Shown here: piece after piece, positions 11,416-20,489 of the stretch
Layout: each line of letters begins with the position of its first letter
Numbering within the stretch: position 1 is the stretch's first letter
Assembly (NCBI GenBank): GCA_020344215.1
Contig: CP070815.1
Span: 256,361-320,360 of the forward strand
From: Gemmatimonadota bacterium
GTDB lineage: Bacteria; Gemmatimonadota; Gemmatimonadetes; Palauibacterales; KS3-K002
Direction of reading: 5' to 3'
DNA: 64,000 bases
Program-made: the position numbers and the translations under genes
The notes under the pieces: model-generated
Told to the model about the DNA's origin: nothing
What the model saw: only the letters and a program-made list of their open reading frames with translations
Database searches by the model: none

Positions 11416-13512
11416 ATGCTGTACCGACGCCTGCTCCTGCCCGGCATCGCTCTGCTCACGCTGTGCACCGCGACCCGCGATGCCGAGGCGCAGGAACGCT
11501 TCACTATCGAGCAGATCATGAGCTCGCCCTTCCCCAGCGACCTGACGGCTGCAACCAGCGGCGGAAACGTCGCCTGGGTGTTCAACGCGGAGGGTGTGCG
11601 AAACATCTGGGTCGCGGAAGGGCCCGACTACACGGGCCGCCGGCTCACGGAGTACAGCGAGGACGACGGGCAGGCGCTCTCCGGACTGACCTGGACTCCG
11701 GATGGCGGCTCGATCGTCTACGCGCGCGGCGGGGGCGCGAACCGCCAGGGTGAGTACCCCAACCCGTGGAGCCTGCCGGAGGGCGTGACCCAACAGATCT
11801 GGGTCGTGGATGTTGCCGGCGGTGAGCCGCGGCTGTTGGCAGACGGCTCGAGCCCGACCGTCGCGCCGACCGGCGACGTGGTCGCCTTCCGGAGTCGCGA
11901 CGACATCTATGTGGTGCCGCTGCAGGGCGGCGATCCGGAGCCGCTGATCAAGGCCCGCGGCAGCAGCAGCTCACTGCGCTGGTCAGCAGACGGCTCACGG
12001 CTCGCGTTCGTCAGCCGTCGTGGAGACCACAGCTTCATCGGCGTCTACGATCGGGAGACGAAGAGCATCCGCTGGCTCGACCCCAGCGTCGATCGAGATG
12101 GCAGCCCCGTCTGGTCGCCGGACGGCGGCAAGATCGCGTTCATCCGCACCCCGGCCTTCGGCGGTGTGCTCCCCTTCGGACCGCGTCGCAGCGCGCAGCC
12201 CTGGTCGATCCGCGTCGCCGACGTCGAGAGCGGAGCGAGCCGTGAAGTGTGGCGGGCCGACGAGGGGACCGGCAGCGCCTTCCAGGGCGTGGACGCGGAC
12301 GACCAGATCATGTGGGGCGAGGGCGATCACATCGTCTTCCCCTGGGAGAAGGACGGTTGGACGCACCTCTACTCGGTGCCCGCCGGAGGCGGCGACGCGA
12401 CGCTCCTGACGCCAGGCGCGTTCGAGGTCCAGCACGTCGCCCTCTGCCCTGGCAAGCGGCATGTCTTCTTCAGCTCGAACCAGGACGACATCGACCGTCG
12501 CCACATCTGGGTTGTGCCGGTGGACGGCGGCCGCGCCCCCACCCTGCGGACGCCAGGTGACGGAATCGAATGGTCGGCGGTGGGCATCCCGGGCGCAGAA
12601 GCCATCGCCTTCCTGCGCTCGGACGCGCGCCGACCAGCGCGCCCGGCGATCCTGTTCGAATCGGGAGAGCCGAGCGACCTGGCCCCGGAGGCAACACCGA
12701 GGGACTTCCCCAGCGACGAGCTGGTCGAGCCGCAGCAGGTGATCTTCGCCGCCGCTGACGGCATGCCGATCCACGGGCAGCTGTTCATGCCGAGGGGCGC
12801 CCGGCCGGGCGATCGCCGACCGGCTGTGCTCTTCTTCCACGGCGGCTCGCGCCGGCAGATGGTGCTCGGCTGGCACTATCGCGGCTACTACCACAACTCC
12901 TACGCGCTGAACCAGTACCTGGCCAGCCGCGGCTACGTCGTGCTGTCGGTGAACTACCGGAGCGGCATCGGCTACGGCATGGAGTTCCGCGAGGCGCTGA
13001 ACTACGGTGCGACGGGCGCCAGCGAGTTTAACGACGTGCTGGGCGGCGGTCTCTACCTGAGGAGTCGCCCCGAGGTGGACCCGGAGAAGATCGGGCTGTG
13101 GGGCGGCTCGTACGGCGGCTACCTGACGGCACTCGGACTGGCGCGCGCGTCCGACCTGTTCGCCGCCGGTGTGGACGTACACGGCGTGCACGATTGGAAC
13201 GTGGTGATCAGGAACTTCGCGCCCAACTACGACCCGCAGGCGCAGCTCGACCGCGCGCGGCTGGCGTTTGAGTCATCGCCGATGGCGTCGATCGATACAT
13301 GGCGGTCGCCGGTCCTGCTGATCCACGGCGACGACGACCGGAACGTTCCGTTCAGCGAGACCGTCGACCTGGCAGCAGCGCTTCGCAGACAGGGTGTCGA
13401 GTTCGAGCAGCTGATCTTCCCGGACGAGGTGCACGGTTTCGCGACGCATGCGAACTGGTTGAGAGCGTATCGCGCGGCTGCGGAGTTCTTTGATAAGCAC
13501 CTGAGGCGGTGA
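11416..13512 (+). CDS. S9 family prolyl oligopeptidase-type serine peptidase
   Basis: The 698-residue protein has a signal peptide (residues 1-25, LLLPGIALLTLCTA... ending DAEAQ). A WD40-like/TolB-type propeller follows, then a C-terminal alpha/beta-hydrolase (about 445-698). The catalytic triad is visible: Ser565 in GLWGGSYGGYL, Asp in LIHGDDDRNVPF and His in DEVHGF. The family cleaves short peptides after proline or acylated residues. The export signal suggests periplasmic peptide scavenging. I chose the ATG at 11416 because it follows AGGAGG at 11402-11408 and places the signal peptide at the N-terminus. The in-frame region upstream lacks a leader. Substrate range is unknown. Confidence 0.9.
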   Translation: MLYRRLLLPGIALLTLCTATRDAEAQERFTIEQIMSSPFPSDLTAATSGGNVAWVFNAEGVRNIWVAEGPDYTGRRLTEYSEDDGQALSGLTWTPDGGSIVYARGGGANRQGEYPNPWSLPEGVTQQIWVVDVAGGEPRLLADGSSPTVAPTGDVVAFRSRDDIYVVPLQGGDPEPLIKARGSSSSLRWSADGSRLAFVSRRGDHSFIGVYDRETKSIRWLDPSVDRDGSPVWSPDGGKIAFIRTPAFGGVLPFGPRRSAQPWSIRVADVESGASREVWRADEGTGSAFQGVDADDQIMWGEGDHIVFPWEKDGWTHLYSVPAGGGDATLLTPGAFEVQHVALCPGKRHVFFSSNQDDIDRRHIWVVPVDGGRAPTLRTPGDGIEWSAVGIPGAEAIAFLRSDARRPARPAILFESGEPSDLAPEATPRDFPSDELVEPQQVIFAAADGMPIHGQLFMPRGARPGDRRPAVLFFHGGSRRQMVLGWHYRGYYHNSYALNQYLASRGYVVLSVNYRSGIGYGMEFREALNYGATGASEFNDVLGGGLYLRSRPEVDPEKIGLWGGSYGGYLTALGLARASDLFAAGVDVHGVHDWNVVIRNFAPNYDPQAQLDRARLAFESSPMASIDTWRSPVLLIHGDDDRNVPFSETVDLAAALRRQGVEFEQLIFPDEVHGFATHANWLRAYRAAAEFFDKHLRR

Positions 13513-13523
13513 TGTGAGACTGA

Positions 13524-13648
13524 GTGATCGGTGGCGGTGGTCGGTTGTCAGTTGTCGGTGGTCAGTAGTCTGTAACGACGAACTGCGAAACCACGAATGC
13601 TGAACCGCCGATCACCGACCACCGATCACTGACCACCTCTCCCAAGAG
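13524..13648. repeat. intergenic GTCGGT/GATCGG inverted-repeat element
   Basis: Between the S9 peptidase and the decarboxylase gene, a run rich in GGTGGTCGGTTGTC is mirrored by its approximate complement (CCGATCACCGACCACC). The outer 12 bases AGTGATCGGTGG recur inverted near the other end. A very similar element lies at 39.06-39.13 kb. This looks like a MITE-like or hairpin-forming intergenic repeat, and no gene is present in it. Confidence 0.55.
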
Positions 13649-13654
13649 GCCACC

Positions 13655-15121
13655 ATGAACGAAGCGGGCGACATCCCGGTCGAGGAGTTCAAGCGCGCGG
13701 CGACCCGCGCCATAGACTGGATCGCGCACTACTTCACCCATCCGGAGGAATACCCGGTACTCGCCCGGGTGAAGCCGGGGGAGGTGAAAGCGGCGCTCGC
13801 CGCCGACGCGCCGCGAACCGGCGAGCCGATCGACGCGGTGCTGGACGACTATGAGAGAATCGTCGTGCCAGGGATCACCCACTGGAACCACCCTTGCTTC
13901 TTCGCCTACTTCAGCATCACCGGCTCGGCGCCCGGCATCCTCGGCGAACTGCTGTCGGCGGCGCTCAACGTGAACAGCATGCTGTGGCAGACGTCGCCGG
14001 CGGCGACGGAGTTGGAGGAGCTGGCGCTCGACTGGCTACGCCAGCTCCTGGGGCTCCCCGAGGGATTCGAGGGCGTGATCATGGATACCGCATCGGTCTC
14101 CACGCTCTGTGCTATCGCCGCCGCCCGGCACGCGCTCTCCGACCTGGAGATCCGCGAGCGTGGCATGTCGGGGCGAGACGACCTTCCCCTCCTGCGCCTC
14201 TACACATCGGAGCAGGCCCACTCGTCGGTGGAGAAGGCGGCGCTGGTGCTCGGGATCGGCAAGGCGGGCGTGCGGAAGATCCCGACAGACGCCGAGTTCC
14301 GCATGGATGCGAGCAAGCTCGAATCGGCGATCGCCGAGGACCGGGCGGCGGGGCACCGGCCGTTCTGCGTGACGGCAACGGTGGGGACGACGTCGACCAC
14401 GAGCATCGACCCGGTTCCCGAGATCGCCGAGATCTGCGAACGTGAGGGTATCTGGCTACACGTCGACGCGGCCTATGCCGGCTCTGCGGCGATCATACCG
14501 GAGTACCGCCATGTGCTCGACGGTTGTGAAGCCGCCACGTCGATCGTGGTGAACCCTCACAAGTGGTTGTTCACACCCATCGATTGCAGCGCGTTCTACA
14601 CGACGAGGCCGGACGTGCTCACCGGCGCCTTCAGCCTGGTGCCCGAGTACCTGCGTACCAGCGTCGACGGCGAGATCCGGAACTACATGGATTGGGGTGT
14701 CTCGCTGGGCCGACGCTTCCGGGCCCTCAAGCTCTGGATGGTTCTGCGCTGCTTTGGCGTGGACGGTATCGCCGGGCGGCTCAAGGCGCATATCCGCTTG
14801 GCAGAACAGTTCGCCGGCTGGGTAGACGAGCACCCGGAGTTCGAGCGGCTGGCGCCCACGCCGCTCAGCGTCGTCTGCTTCCGCGCGCGTCCGCAGCACC
14901 TCGAGCCGGAGGGCGGCAAACCGAACGACGCGGCCCTCAACGAGTTCAACGAAGCGCTGCTGAGGCGAATCAACGCCGGTGGCGAGGTCTACCTCTCGCA
15001 CACCAGCCTCGACGGCCGCTACGCGCTGCGCCTCGCTATCGGCAACGTGCGCACGACGGAGAAGCACGTCGCCCGTGCCTGGGAGGTGATTCAGCAGGAA
15101 AGCACCGCTGCGCAGAGATAG
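13655..15121 (+). CDS. pyridoxal-dependent (aromatic-L-amino-acid type) decarboxylase
   Basis: The 488-residue protein belongs to group II PLP decarboxylases (DOPA/tryptophan/phenylalanine decarboxylase type). The PLP-binding lysine is K303 in NPHKWLFTPIDCSAFY. HVDAAYAGSA supplies the cofactor-contacting aspartate, and the N-terminal FTHPEEYPVLARVKPGE and THWNHPCFFAYF match family landmarks. It would convert an aromatic amino acid to its amine plus CO2 in the cytoplasm. The exact substrate cannot be read from sequence. The ATG follows CAAGAGG. It stands alone, between an inverted-repeat element and a convergent cyclotransferase-like gene. Confidence 0.9.
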   Translation: MNEAGDIPVEEFKRAATRAIDWIAHYFTHPEEYPVLARVKPGEVKAALAADAPRTGEPIDAVLDDYERIVVPGITHWNHPCFFAYFSITGSAPGILGELLSAALNVNSMLWQTSPAATELEELALDWLRQLLGLPEGFEGVIMDTASVSTLCAIAAARHALSDLEIRERGMSGRDDLPLLRLYTSEQAHSSVEKAALVLGIGKAGVRKIPTDAEFRMDASKLESAIAEDRAAGHRPFCVTATVGTTSTTSIDPVPEIAEICEREGIWLHVDAAYAGSAAIIPEYRHVLDGCEAATSIVVNPHKWLFTPIDCSAFYTTRPDVLTGAFSLVPEYLRTSVDGEIRNYMDWGVSLGRRFRALKLWMVLRCFGVDGIAGRLKAHIRLAEQFAGWVDEHPEFERLAPTPLSVVCFRARPQHLEPEGGKPNDAALNEFNEALLRRINAGGEVYLSHTSLDGRYALRLAIGNVRTTEKHVARAWEVIQQESTAAQR

Positions 15122-15194
15122 CGCAGCCGGGAGTAGGGCGCATGCCGGTGAGGACACGCCACTCCCGATCTCATCGGGCTCCGACCTGGGCCGG

Positions 15195-15701
15195 TCAGCC
15201 CGCCCCTGCGCGGTAGGGTTCGCGAGCCTGCCCGCGCGCCAGAGACCGTATCCAATTCACGTATGCCGCGGGATGTCCATGCCGTGCCGAGCCGCGCAGC
15301 AGGACCTCGAGATACTCGGGATCGGGCGTCCCCTCCTCCGTGATCCAGCTCGGTTGAGCGAGGTAAGCGAGGGCCGCCTGGCGGGCGTAACGACCGCACG
15401 GTTCTACCCATAGCGCGTCGCGCCGGTAGTGCTCGGGCACCCGTTCAAAGGCGTCGAGTACGGCCAGCGCATCGGTGGGTAGCCGGTAGACGACGCCGTA
15501 AGCACAGCAGCGCGCATCCGGCACGAGGTTGGCCACGACCGAGTCTCCCTCATCCCCCTCACCGCCCTTGTTGAAGGCGAGGCGCCAGCCGTCGAGCCGC
15601 GCCGCCCATCCCCTCTCGAGCGTTAATCCGACGACCCGGGCCAGGAACTCGGGATCCATGTTGCAGCCGTAGGCGAAGTAGAGGAGGCCTGGTCTTGACA
15701 T
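15195..15701 (-). CDS. gamma-glutamylcyclotransferase-like protein
   Basis: This 168-residue protein has the GGCT fold signature YFAYGCNMD at residues 8-16, which binds the gamma-glutamyl group, and the catalytic-type glutamate in LDAFERVPEHY. The region YGVVYRLP also fits. Family members release 5-oxoproline from gamma-glutamyl amino acids or act on related gamma-glutamylamines, and the specific substrate is not readable. No membrane segments are present. It converges with the decarboxylase and is followed upstream by about 240 bases without a convincing gene. Confidence 0.8.
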   Translation of the reverse strand: MSRPGLLYFAYGCNMDPEFLARVVGLTLERGWAARLDGWRLAFNKGGEGDEGDSVVANLVPDARCCAYGVVYRLPTDALAVLDAFERVPEHYRRDALWVEPCGRYARQAALAYLAQPSWITEEGTPDPEYLEVLLRGSARHGHPAAYVNWIRSLARGQAREPYRAGAG

Positions 15702-15939
15702 GCACGAGTATCCTAGCGAGCTGATTCGGCCGCGATCATACGGAAGGCTTGATCGGCGCCGGGGCGACGGCGGGCTCGTACTCGAGCCACGGTTCGGCGA
15801 ATCCCGGCACGCTCGGCGCGCCCAGCCAGTTGGGCCATCCGTTGCGAGAGTTGCATGTGAGTCATCTGCTCAGTGAGTCCTATCGTGTCCGAGATCGGGG
15901 TTCCGCAGGTAGTGGTACCAGCGCTATTATCGATACAGG

Positions 15940-16269
15940 ATGGACAGCCTCTTCGAGCGCCCGGAGTCGATCGGCCGGGAATTCCTGCCGGAAGTCCGGA
16001 CCGAGTTGCGCTGGCAGGAATCGGCGCTCTGGCCGGTCCGACGCCCCTATCCCATCGATGTGCCGTGCCCGGTTTGCGGAACCTATGCGCGCTGCGACTT
16101 CTTCGGCCGGCAACGTTGCCCGCACGGCCACTTATTCGGCCAGCGAGCGTTCTGGAGCGGCCTGGCCACCTCCTGCTGGTTGCTCCTCGAAGATGTAAGC
16201 GGCGGACGCACGTATGTGTTCCCGACGCCGCTGCGCTGGCGCGACGACGCACGGTTGATTGCGGGCTGA
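15940..16269 (+). CDS. small zinc-binding protein of unknown function
   Basis: The 109-residue product contains CPVCGTYARC and CPHGHLFG, a plausible treble-clef or ribbon zinc site (cysteines about residues 43, 46, 51, 60 and histidines 62/64). A tryptophan-rich amphipathic stretch follows. I do not recognise the family. A TATTAT box at 15925-15930 lies only 10 bases before the ATG, so the message could be nearly leaderless. No strong Shine-Dalgarno is seen. Codon use and the coherent cysteine pattern favour this frame over the arginine-rich overlapping frames. It could still be spurious. Confidence 0.45.
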   Translation: MDSLFERPESIGREFLPEVRTELRWQESALWPVRRPYPIDVPCPVCGTYARCDFFGRQRCPHGHLFGQRAFWSGLATSCWLLLEDVSGGRTYVFPTPLRWRDDARLIAG

Positions 16270-16465
16270 GGGGTTGGAGGCGGAGGACCACTGGCATCGT
16301 GCTCGCCGGGTCGCCGGCGGGTGGTACGGTCGCCGGCGGGCGAGCTGCGTGAGGCGGTCCTTCCGCCACCTCCCGACAGCCGATGAACAACCGAGAATAC
16401 GCGCGGTGCCCTCGCCCGCGCTACGACCCGTCGTGGCGGACGTGACGGGCCAACCTCAGCTAGCG

Positions 16466-16572
16466 GGGAGGCCGTCAGGGGGTGTCGAGCGTAGCTCGCG
16501 AGCACACCCGGATGGTACGGCGACCGACGGTTGGTGGCGCGAGCGCGAAGCGAGCATCCCTGACGGCCTCCC
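16466..16572. repeat. 15-bp perfect inverted repeat with internal hairpins
   Basis: GGGAGGCCGTCAGGG (16466-16480) is repeated as its exact complement at 16558-16572. The 77 bases between can fold into two further arms: GGTGT...ACACC with GAGCG/CGC pairing, and a GATG...CATC arm. It sits in the 334-base stretch (16270-16603) that holds no convincing gene, downstream of the ornithine aminotransferase gene and the zinc-protein gene. It may be a REP-like element or a bidirectional terminator; no T-run is present. Confidence 0.6.
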
Positions 16573-16603
16573 TGCCCCGCCGGTCGGCCCGCAGAAGGGC
16601 GCG

Positions 16604-17818
16604 TCACACCGGTGCCGGTGCCTGGAGCACCTCGCGGATCGAGACGAGCGCCTCTTCCAGAATCTCCTTAGTGATCACCAGCGGCGGAGCGAACCGCACC
16701 ACCTGGTGGTGGGTCTCCTTGGCCAGGATGCCGCGATCCATCAGCGCCTCGCAGAACGGGCGCGCGGTGCCCGACGACTCCTTGATGACGACGCCAATCA
16801 TCAGACCCCTGCCACGGACCTCCTCGACGTGCGGCGAGTCGATGGCCTCAAGCTCGCCCATCAACCAGTCGCCGAGCTGCGCCGCCCGCTCAGGAAGCTT
16901 CTCCTCGACCAGGACGTTCAGAGCTGCGCGGCCTACCGCGGCGGCGAGTGGATTGCCGCCGAAGGTGGACCCGTGGTCGCCGGGCTCGAACACGTCCATG
17001 ACTTCGTCATCCGCCAGGGCCGCCGAGACCGGGTAGACGCCGCCGCCCAGAGCCTTGCCAAGCATTACGACGTCCGGTCTCACGTCTTCCCAGTAGCAAC
17101 ACAGCAGACGGCCGGTACGGCCCAGACCGGTCTGGATCTCGTCGGCCATCAGCTTGGCATTCGCATCGCGGCAGATCGCGGCCGCCTCCTTCAGGTAGCC
17201 CTGCGGCGGCACGATCACACCACCCTCACCCTGCAGCGGCTCGACCAGAAAGCCCACCGTGTTCTGTGTGACGGCGGCGCGGAGCGCCTCGATGTCGCCG
17301 TAGGGGATGAGCTTGAAGCCGGGAGCGAACGGGCCGAACCCGCGACGGTACTGCTCCTCGCTGGAGAAGCCGACGATGGTCGTCGTGCGCCCGTGGAAGT
17401 TGTTCTCGCAGACGACGATCTCGGCGGCCTCAGGCGCAACGCCCTTCACCGTGTAGCCCCACTTGCGGACCGCCTTGATCGCCGTCTCGACCGCCTCGGC
17501 GCCCGTGTTCATCGGCAGCGCCTTGGTGTAGCCGATGAGCTCGCACACCTGGTGTAGGAAGGCGCCCATCTGGTCGTTGTGGAAAGCCCGGGACGTCAGC
17601 GTCAGGCGCTCCGCCTGCTCTCTCAGCGCGGCGATGATCCTGGGATGTCTGTGCCCCTGGTTGACCGCCGAATAGGCGCTCAACATGTCCAGGTACCTGT
17701 TGCCATCTACGTCCCAGACCCAGCAGCCTTCGCCGCGCTCGACCACCACCGGCAGCGGGTGGTAGTTGTGCGCGCTCCAGCGATCGACCTCGCGAATCAG
17801 TTCTTCCGTTCGCCCCAT
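16604..17818 (-). CDS. rocD: ornithine aminotransferase
   Basis: The 404-residue, class-III PLP aminotransferase matches ornithine--oxo-acid transaminase, which converts ornithine and 2-oxoglutarate to glutamate semialdehyde and glutamate. Features include [17 protein letters not shown] near the N-terminus, the [18 protein letters not shown] phosphate-binding segment, the [14 protein letters not shown] aspartate region and the PLP lysine K255 in [13 protein letters not shown] place the start at the ATG 17818, preceded by GGAGG seven bases upstream. A longer frame begins at 17872 but adds unrelated residues. The neighbouring upstream gene on the same strand is a second aminotransferase, so a shared amino-acid catabolic unit is plausible. 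Confidence 0.92.
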   Translation of the reverse strand: MGRTEELIREVDRWSAHNYHPLPVVVERGEGCWVWDVDGNRYLDMLSAYSAVNQGHRHPRIIAALREQAERLTLTSRAFHNDQMGAFLHQVCELIGYTKALPMNTGAEAVETAIKAVRKWGYTVKGVAPEAAEIVVCENNFHGRTTTIVGFSSEEQYRRGFGPFAPGFKLIPYGDIEALRAAVTQNTVGFLVEPLQGEGGVIVPPQGYLKEAAAICRDANAKLMADEIQTGLGRTGRLLCCYWEDVRPDVVMLGKALGGGVYPVSAALADDEVMDVFEPGDHGSTFGGNPLAAAVGRAALNVLVEEKLPERAAQLGDWLMGELEAIDSPHVEEVRGRGLMIGVVIKESSGTARPFCEALMDRGILAKETHHQVVRFAPPLVITKEILEEALVSIREVLQAPAPV

Positions 17819-17924
17819 GTATCGGCCTCCATGTTCATCGGTCTCCATGTTCATCGCCCTCGTCCTCCCCATCGAATTCGATGAGGACGACGATGAGGAT
17901 GAGGGTAGTTATGACGACGACGAT

Positions 17925-18791
17925 CTAAGGCGCGGTACCCGCGCGAGCCGCTTCCAAGTCGCGCCGGTAGAGTCGGATGGCGAGGCGGGTCATTTCACCG
18001 GGCACACCGGTACCCACCTGCTCGGCGTCGATACGTACGACCGGCACCACTTCAGTGGTCGTACCGACGATGAAGACCTCGTCTGCCCCCCTAAACTCAT
18101 CGACGGGTACTCCCAGCTCCTCGACCATCACGCCTTCGGCGCGCAAGGCCTCGATCAAGAACTTGCGGGTGATGGATGGCAAGATGTTGTCGACGGGATG
18201 GGTGTAGACGGTCCCATCATGAACGCAGAAGGCGCTGGTATGAGCGCCCTCGGTGACTATGCCGTCACGGACCATGATCGCCTCGGTGCAGTCCTCCGAG
18301 CGGGCGTGCTGGAAGGCGATAACGTTGGGCAACAGGCCGATAGTCTTCACCTCGCAGTAGCCCCAGCGAAGGTCGGGCGCGGTGACCACCGAGACCCCCT
18401 TCTCCAGCCTCTCGGCCGGCGCACCAGCGAAGGGGCGCGCGATCATGACGAGCGTCGGCCTCGCGCCAACGGGGAAGGCGTGGCTTCGCGGCGCCGGGCC
18501 GCGCGTGAGCTGCACGTAGACGGTCCCCTCGAGGATCTCGTTGGCGCCGGCGACCTGGAGGATCGCCTCGTGCACACGGTCACGTGTCAGAGGAAGCTCG
18601 ATCTCGAGAGCGCGGGCGCCGCCCTCGAAGCGGTCGAGGTGGGCCTCGACCCGGAACGCGTTCCCGCCGACGATGCGGACGACTTCGTAAATGCCGTCGG
18701 CGAAGTTGAAACCGCGGTCCTCGACCGAGATCTTCGCCTCCGCGTGCGGCACCAACTCGCCGTTCAGATAGACCAGCTCACTCTTCGCCAT
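17925..18791 (-). CDS. dat: D-amino-acid aminotransferase
   Basis: This 288-residue fold-type IV PLP enzyme interconverts D-alanine and D-glutamate with their keto acids, supplying D-glutamate for peptidoglycan. Evidence includes the opening YLNGELVPHAEAKISVEDRG and the DGIYEVVRI segment. The PLP lysine is K149 in CEVKTIGLLPN, and the glutamate-bearing EGAHTSAFCV and FIVGTTTEVVPV match family landmarks. The short-loop pattern favours D-amino-acid transaminase over branched-chain aminotransferase, but the call rests on overall resemblance. It lies upstream of ornithine aminotransferase with a 106-base gap that holds a TCGTCCTC/GAGGACGA hairpin. Confidence 0.85.
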   Translation of the reverse strand: MAKSELVYLNGELVPHAEAKISVEDRGFNFADGIYEVVRIVGGNAFRVEAHLDRFEGGARALEIELPLTRDRVHEAILQVAGANEILEGTVYVQLTRGPAPRSHAFPVGARPTLVMIARPFAGAPAERLEKGVSVVTAPDLRWGYCEVKTIGLLPNVIAFQHARSEDCTEAIMVRDGIVTEGAHTSAFCVHDGTVYTHPVDNILPSITRKFLIEALRAEGVMVEELGVPVDEFRGADEVFIVGTTTEVVPVVRIDAEQVGTGVPGEMTRLAIRLYRRDLEAARAGTAP

Positions 18792-18886
18792 GATACAACC
18801 TCTGTCAGGGTACGCTTCGGGCGCCTTCGCGCCCGAAGCTACATCGTTGCCGTTGGCGGGAAAAGAGGCGGAACCCCACGCCCAAC

Positions 18887-20311
18887 TCAGATCAGAGCCC
18901 CGATCAGGGCGAAGCCGATGGTCGCCAGCCCGGCCGCGATGATAGCGTACGGCAGCTGGGTGCGCACGTGGTCGATCACATCGGTCGCCGAGGCCAGGGA
19001 GGCTACGATCGTCGTATCGCTGATCGGGCTCGAGTGGTCACCGAAGATCCCGCCGGACAGCGAAGCCGCCAGAAAAGGCGCGAGGGGCAGGTCCAGCGCC
19101 TGGGCTGCGGGCACGGTGATCGGGATCATGATGGCGAAGGTTCCCCAACTCGTACCTGTGGCAAAGGCGATCAGCGCCGAGGTCACGAAGGTGGCAGGCA
19201 CGAGTACCACCGGCCAGGCGATGTTCCTCACGACCTCCGCCACATAGGGGCCGGTCCCCAGTCTGACGCAGACGTCGCCGAGCGTGATGGCGAGGAGCAG
19301 GATGAGCACCAGGCCGAGGAGCGCCTCGATCCCCTTGAGCCCCAGGCGCACCAGTTCGTCCAGCGCGGCGAAGCGCTGGACGAGCATGAGTATCCAAGCG
19401 GCGATGTTGCCGGCGATCACCGCCCAGAGCGCGGAGGTCGAACCGGAGCCCTGGCCCAGTACACCGTCGCCTGTGATGTAGAGGCCAACGGGCATCATCA
19501 CAACCATCGTCGCAATCGGCACCACCATGTTGACCGCGCGGGGCGGCACGTCCTTGGAGAGCCTCACCTCGAACGCCGCTTCGTCCACGGTAAGCTCGCC
19601 TTCCGGGCTCAGCACGATCCCCTCTGTGGCACGCGCCTCCGCCGCCTTCATCGGCCCCAGGTTCAGCCCGCTCCAGGCGGTGAGCCCGGCAAGGATTACC
19701 GCGGCGATGGCGTAGAGGTTGAGAGGGATCGAGCGCACGAAGACCTGCAGCGGGTCGGCGACGGCGAGGCCACCGAGGATCCCGAGCACGAGGGCGCCCC
19801 AGGCGTTGAACGGGATCAGGATACAAATCGGCGCTGAAGTCGAGTCGGCGATGTAGGCCAGCTTCTCGCGGGCGGCGCGGTAGCGATCGAAGAGCGGACG
19901 GCACACCGCGCCGGTGACGAGGAGCGTGATGTTCGACTCGATGAAGATCGCGATTCCGATGAGCCAAGCGAGAATACCGGCACCTCGGGCGCCGCTCACC
20001 AGCCGATGGCCTTCCAGATAGCGCACGAAGCCTTCGACACCACCCGACGCCTGCACGTAAACCACGAGCGATCCGATGAGCAGACTGAACAACAGAACCC
20101 GCGTGTTGCCCGGCTCGCCGAGCACCATGACGGTGCCCTCGATGGAGCCTGCCAGCCCCGTCACCGGGTTGAAGCCGCTGAGGATCGTCCAGCCGAGCCA
20201 GATCCCTGTCGCCAGAGCCACGTAGACCTGCCGGGTCCAGACGGCGAGCCCGATGGCGACGATCGGCGGTAGCAGGGAGAGAAGCGAAGGCTCGAATTCG
20301 GTTCCGTTCAT
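18887..20311 (-). CDS. nhaC: NhaC-family Na+/H+ antiporter
   Basis: The 474-residue polytopic inner-membrane protein has about ten to twelve hydrophobic segments and matches the NhaC/YqkI antiporter family (SLLPPIVAIGLAVWTRQVYV start). Characteristic helix-break motifs are visible: LIPFNAWGALVLGILGG, LAITLGDVCVRLGTG, TGTSWGTFAIMIPI and SGGIFGDHSSPISDTT. The ATG is on the divergent face of the promoter region shared with the cyclophilin gene. Whether it exchanges Na+/H+ or carries an organic substrate such as malate/lactate cannot be decided from sequence. Confidence 0.88.
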   Translation of the reverse strand: MNGTEFEPSLLSLLPPIVAIGLAVWTRQVYVALATGIWLGWTILSGFNPVTGLAGSIEGTVMVLGEPGNTRVLLFSLLIGSLVVYVQASGGVEGFVRYLEGHRLVSGARGAGILAWLIGIAIFIESNITLLVTGAVCRPLFDRYRAAREKLAYIADSTSAPICILIPFNAWGALVLGILGGLAVADPLQVFVRSIPLNLYAIAAVILAGLTAWSGLNLGPMKAAEARATEGIVLSPEGELTVDEAAFEVRLSKDVPPRAVNMVVPIATMVVMMPVGLYITGDGVLGQGSGSTSALWAVIAGNIAAWILMLVQRFAALDELVRLGLKGIEALLGLVLILLLAITLGDVCVRLGTGPYVAEVVRNIAWPVVLVPATFVTSALIAFATGTSWGTFAIMIPITVPAAQALDLPLAPFLAASLSGGIFGDHSSPISDTTIVASLASATDVIDHVRTQLPYAIIAAGLATIGFALIGALI

Positions 20312-20489
20312 CCGCGCTCACCGGCAGCTGCCTGGGCCCCGGGCCGCAATGGCGCAATCGTATCCAAGAGCCCATCATTCTGAGTTAACGGCGAAAAGAC
20401 GTTGACTATTACGTTCGTGGGAAGCGGGGCACAACCCGGCCCCGCCGCAACGCCCCCACGACCCCGGCAAATCTGGAAGGAGGGACAGA

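Noticed and set aside
15713..16390. 225-codon minus-strand frame
   Set aside because: Arg/Gly/Ser-rich, no start signal or domain, and overlaps the more coherent zinc-protein gene.
16259..17557. 432-codon plus-strand open frame
   Set aside because: It lies antisense to ornithine aminotransferase, whose motifs are complete; the frame is arginine/glutamine-rich with no domain and is a GC-rich shadow.
17766..20378. long frames on both strands across the aminotransferase/antiporter genes
   Set aside because: Compositionally biased shadows of dat and nhaC with no motifs.
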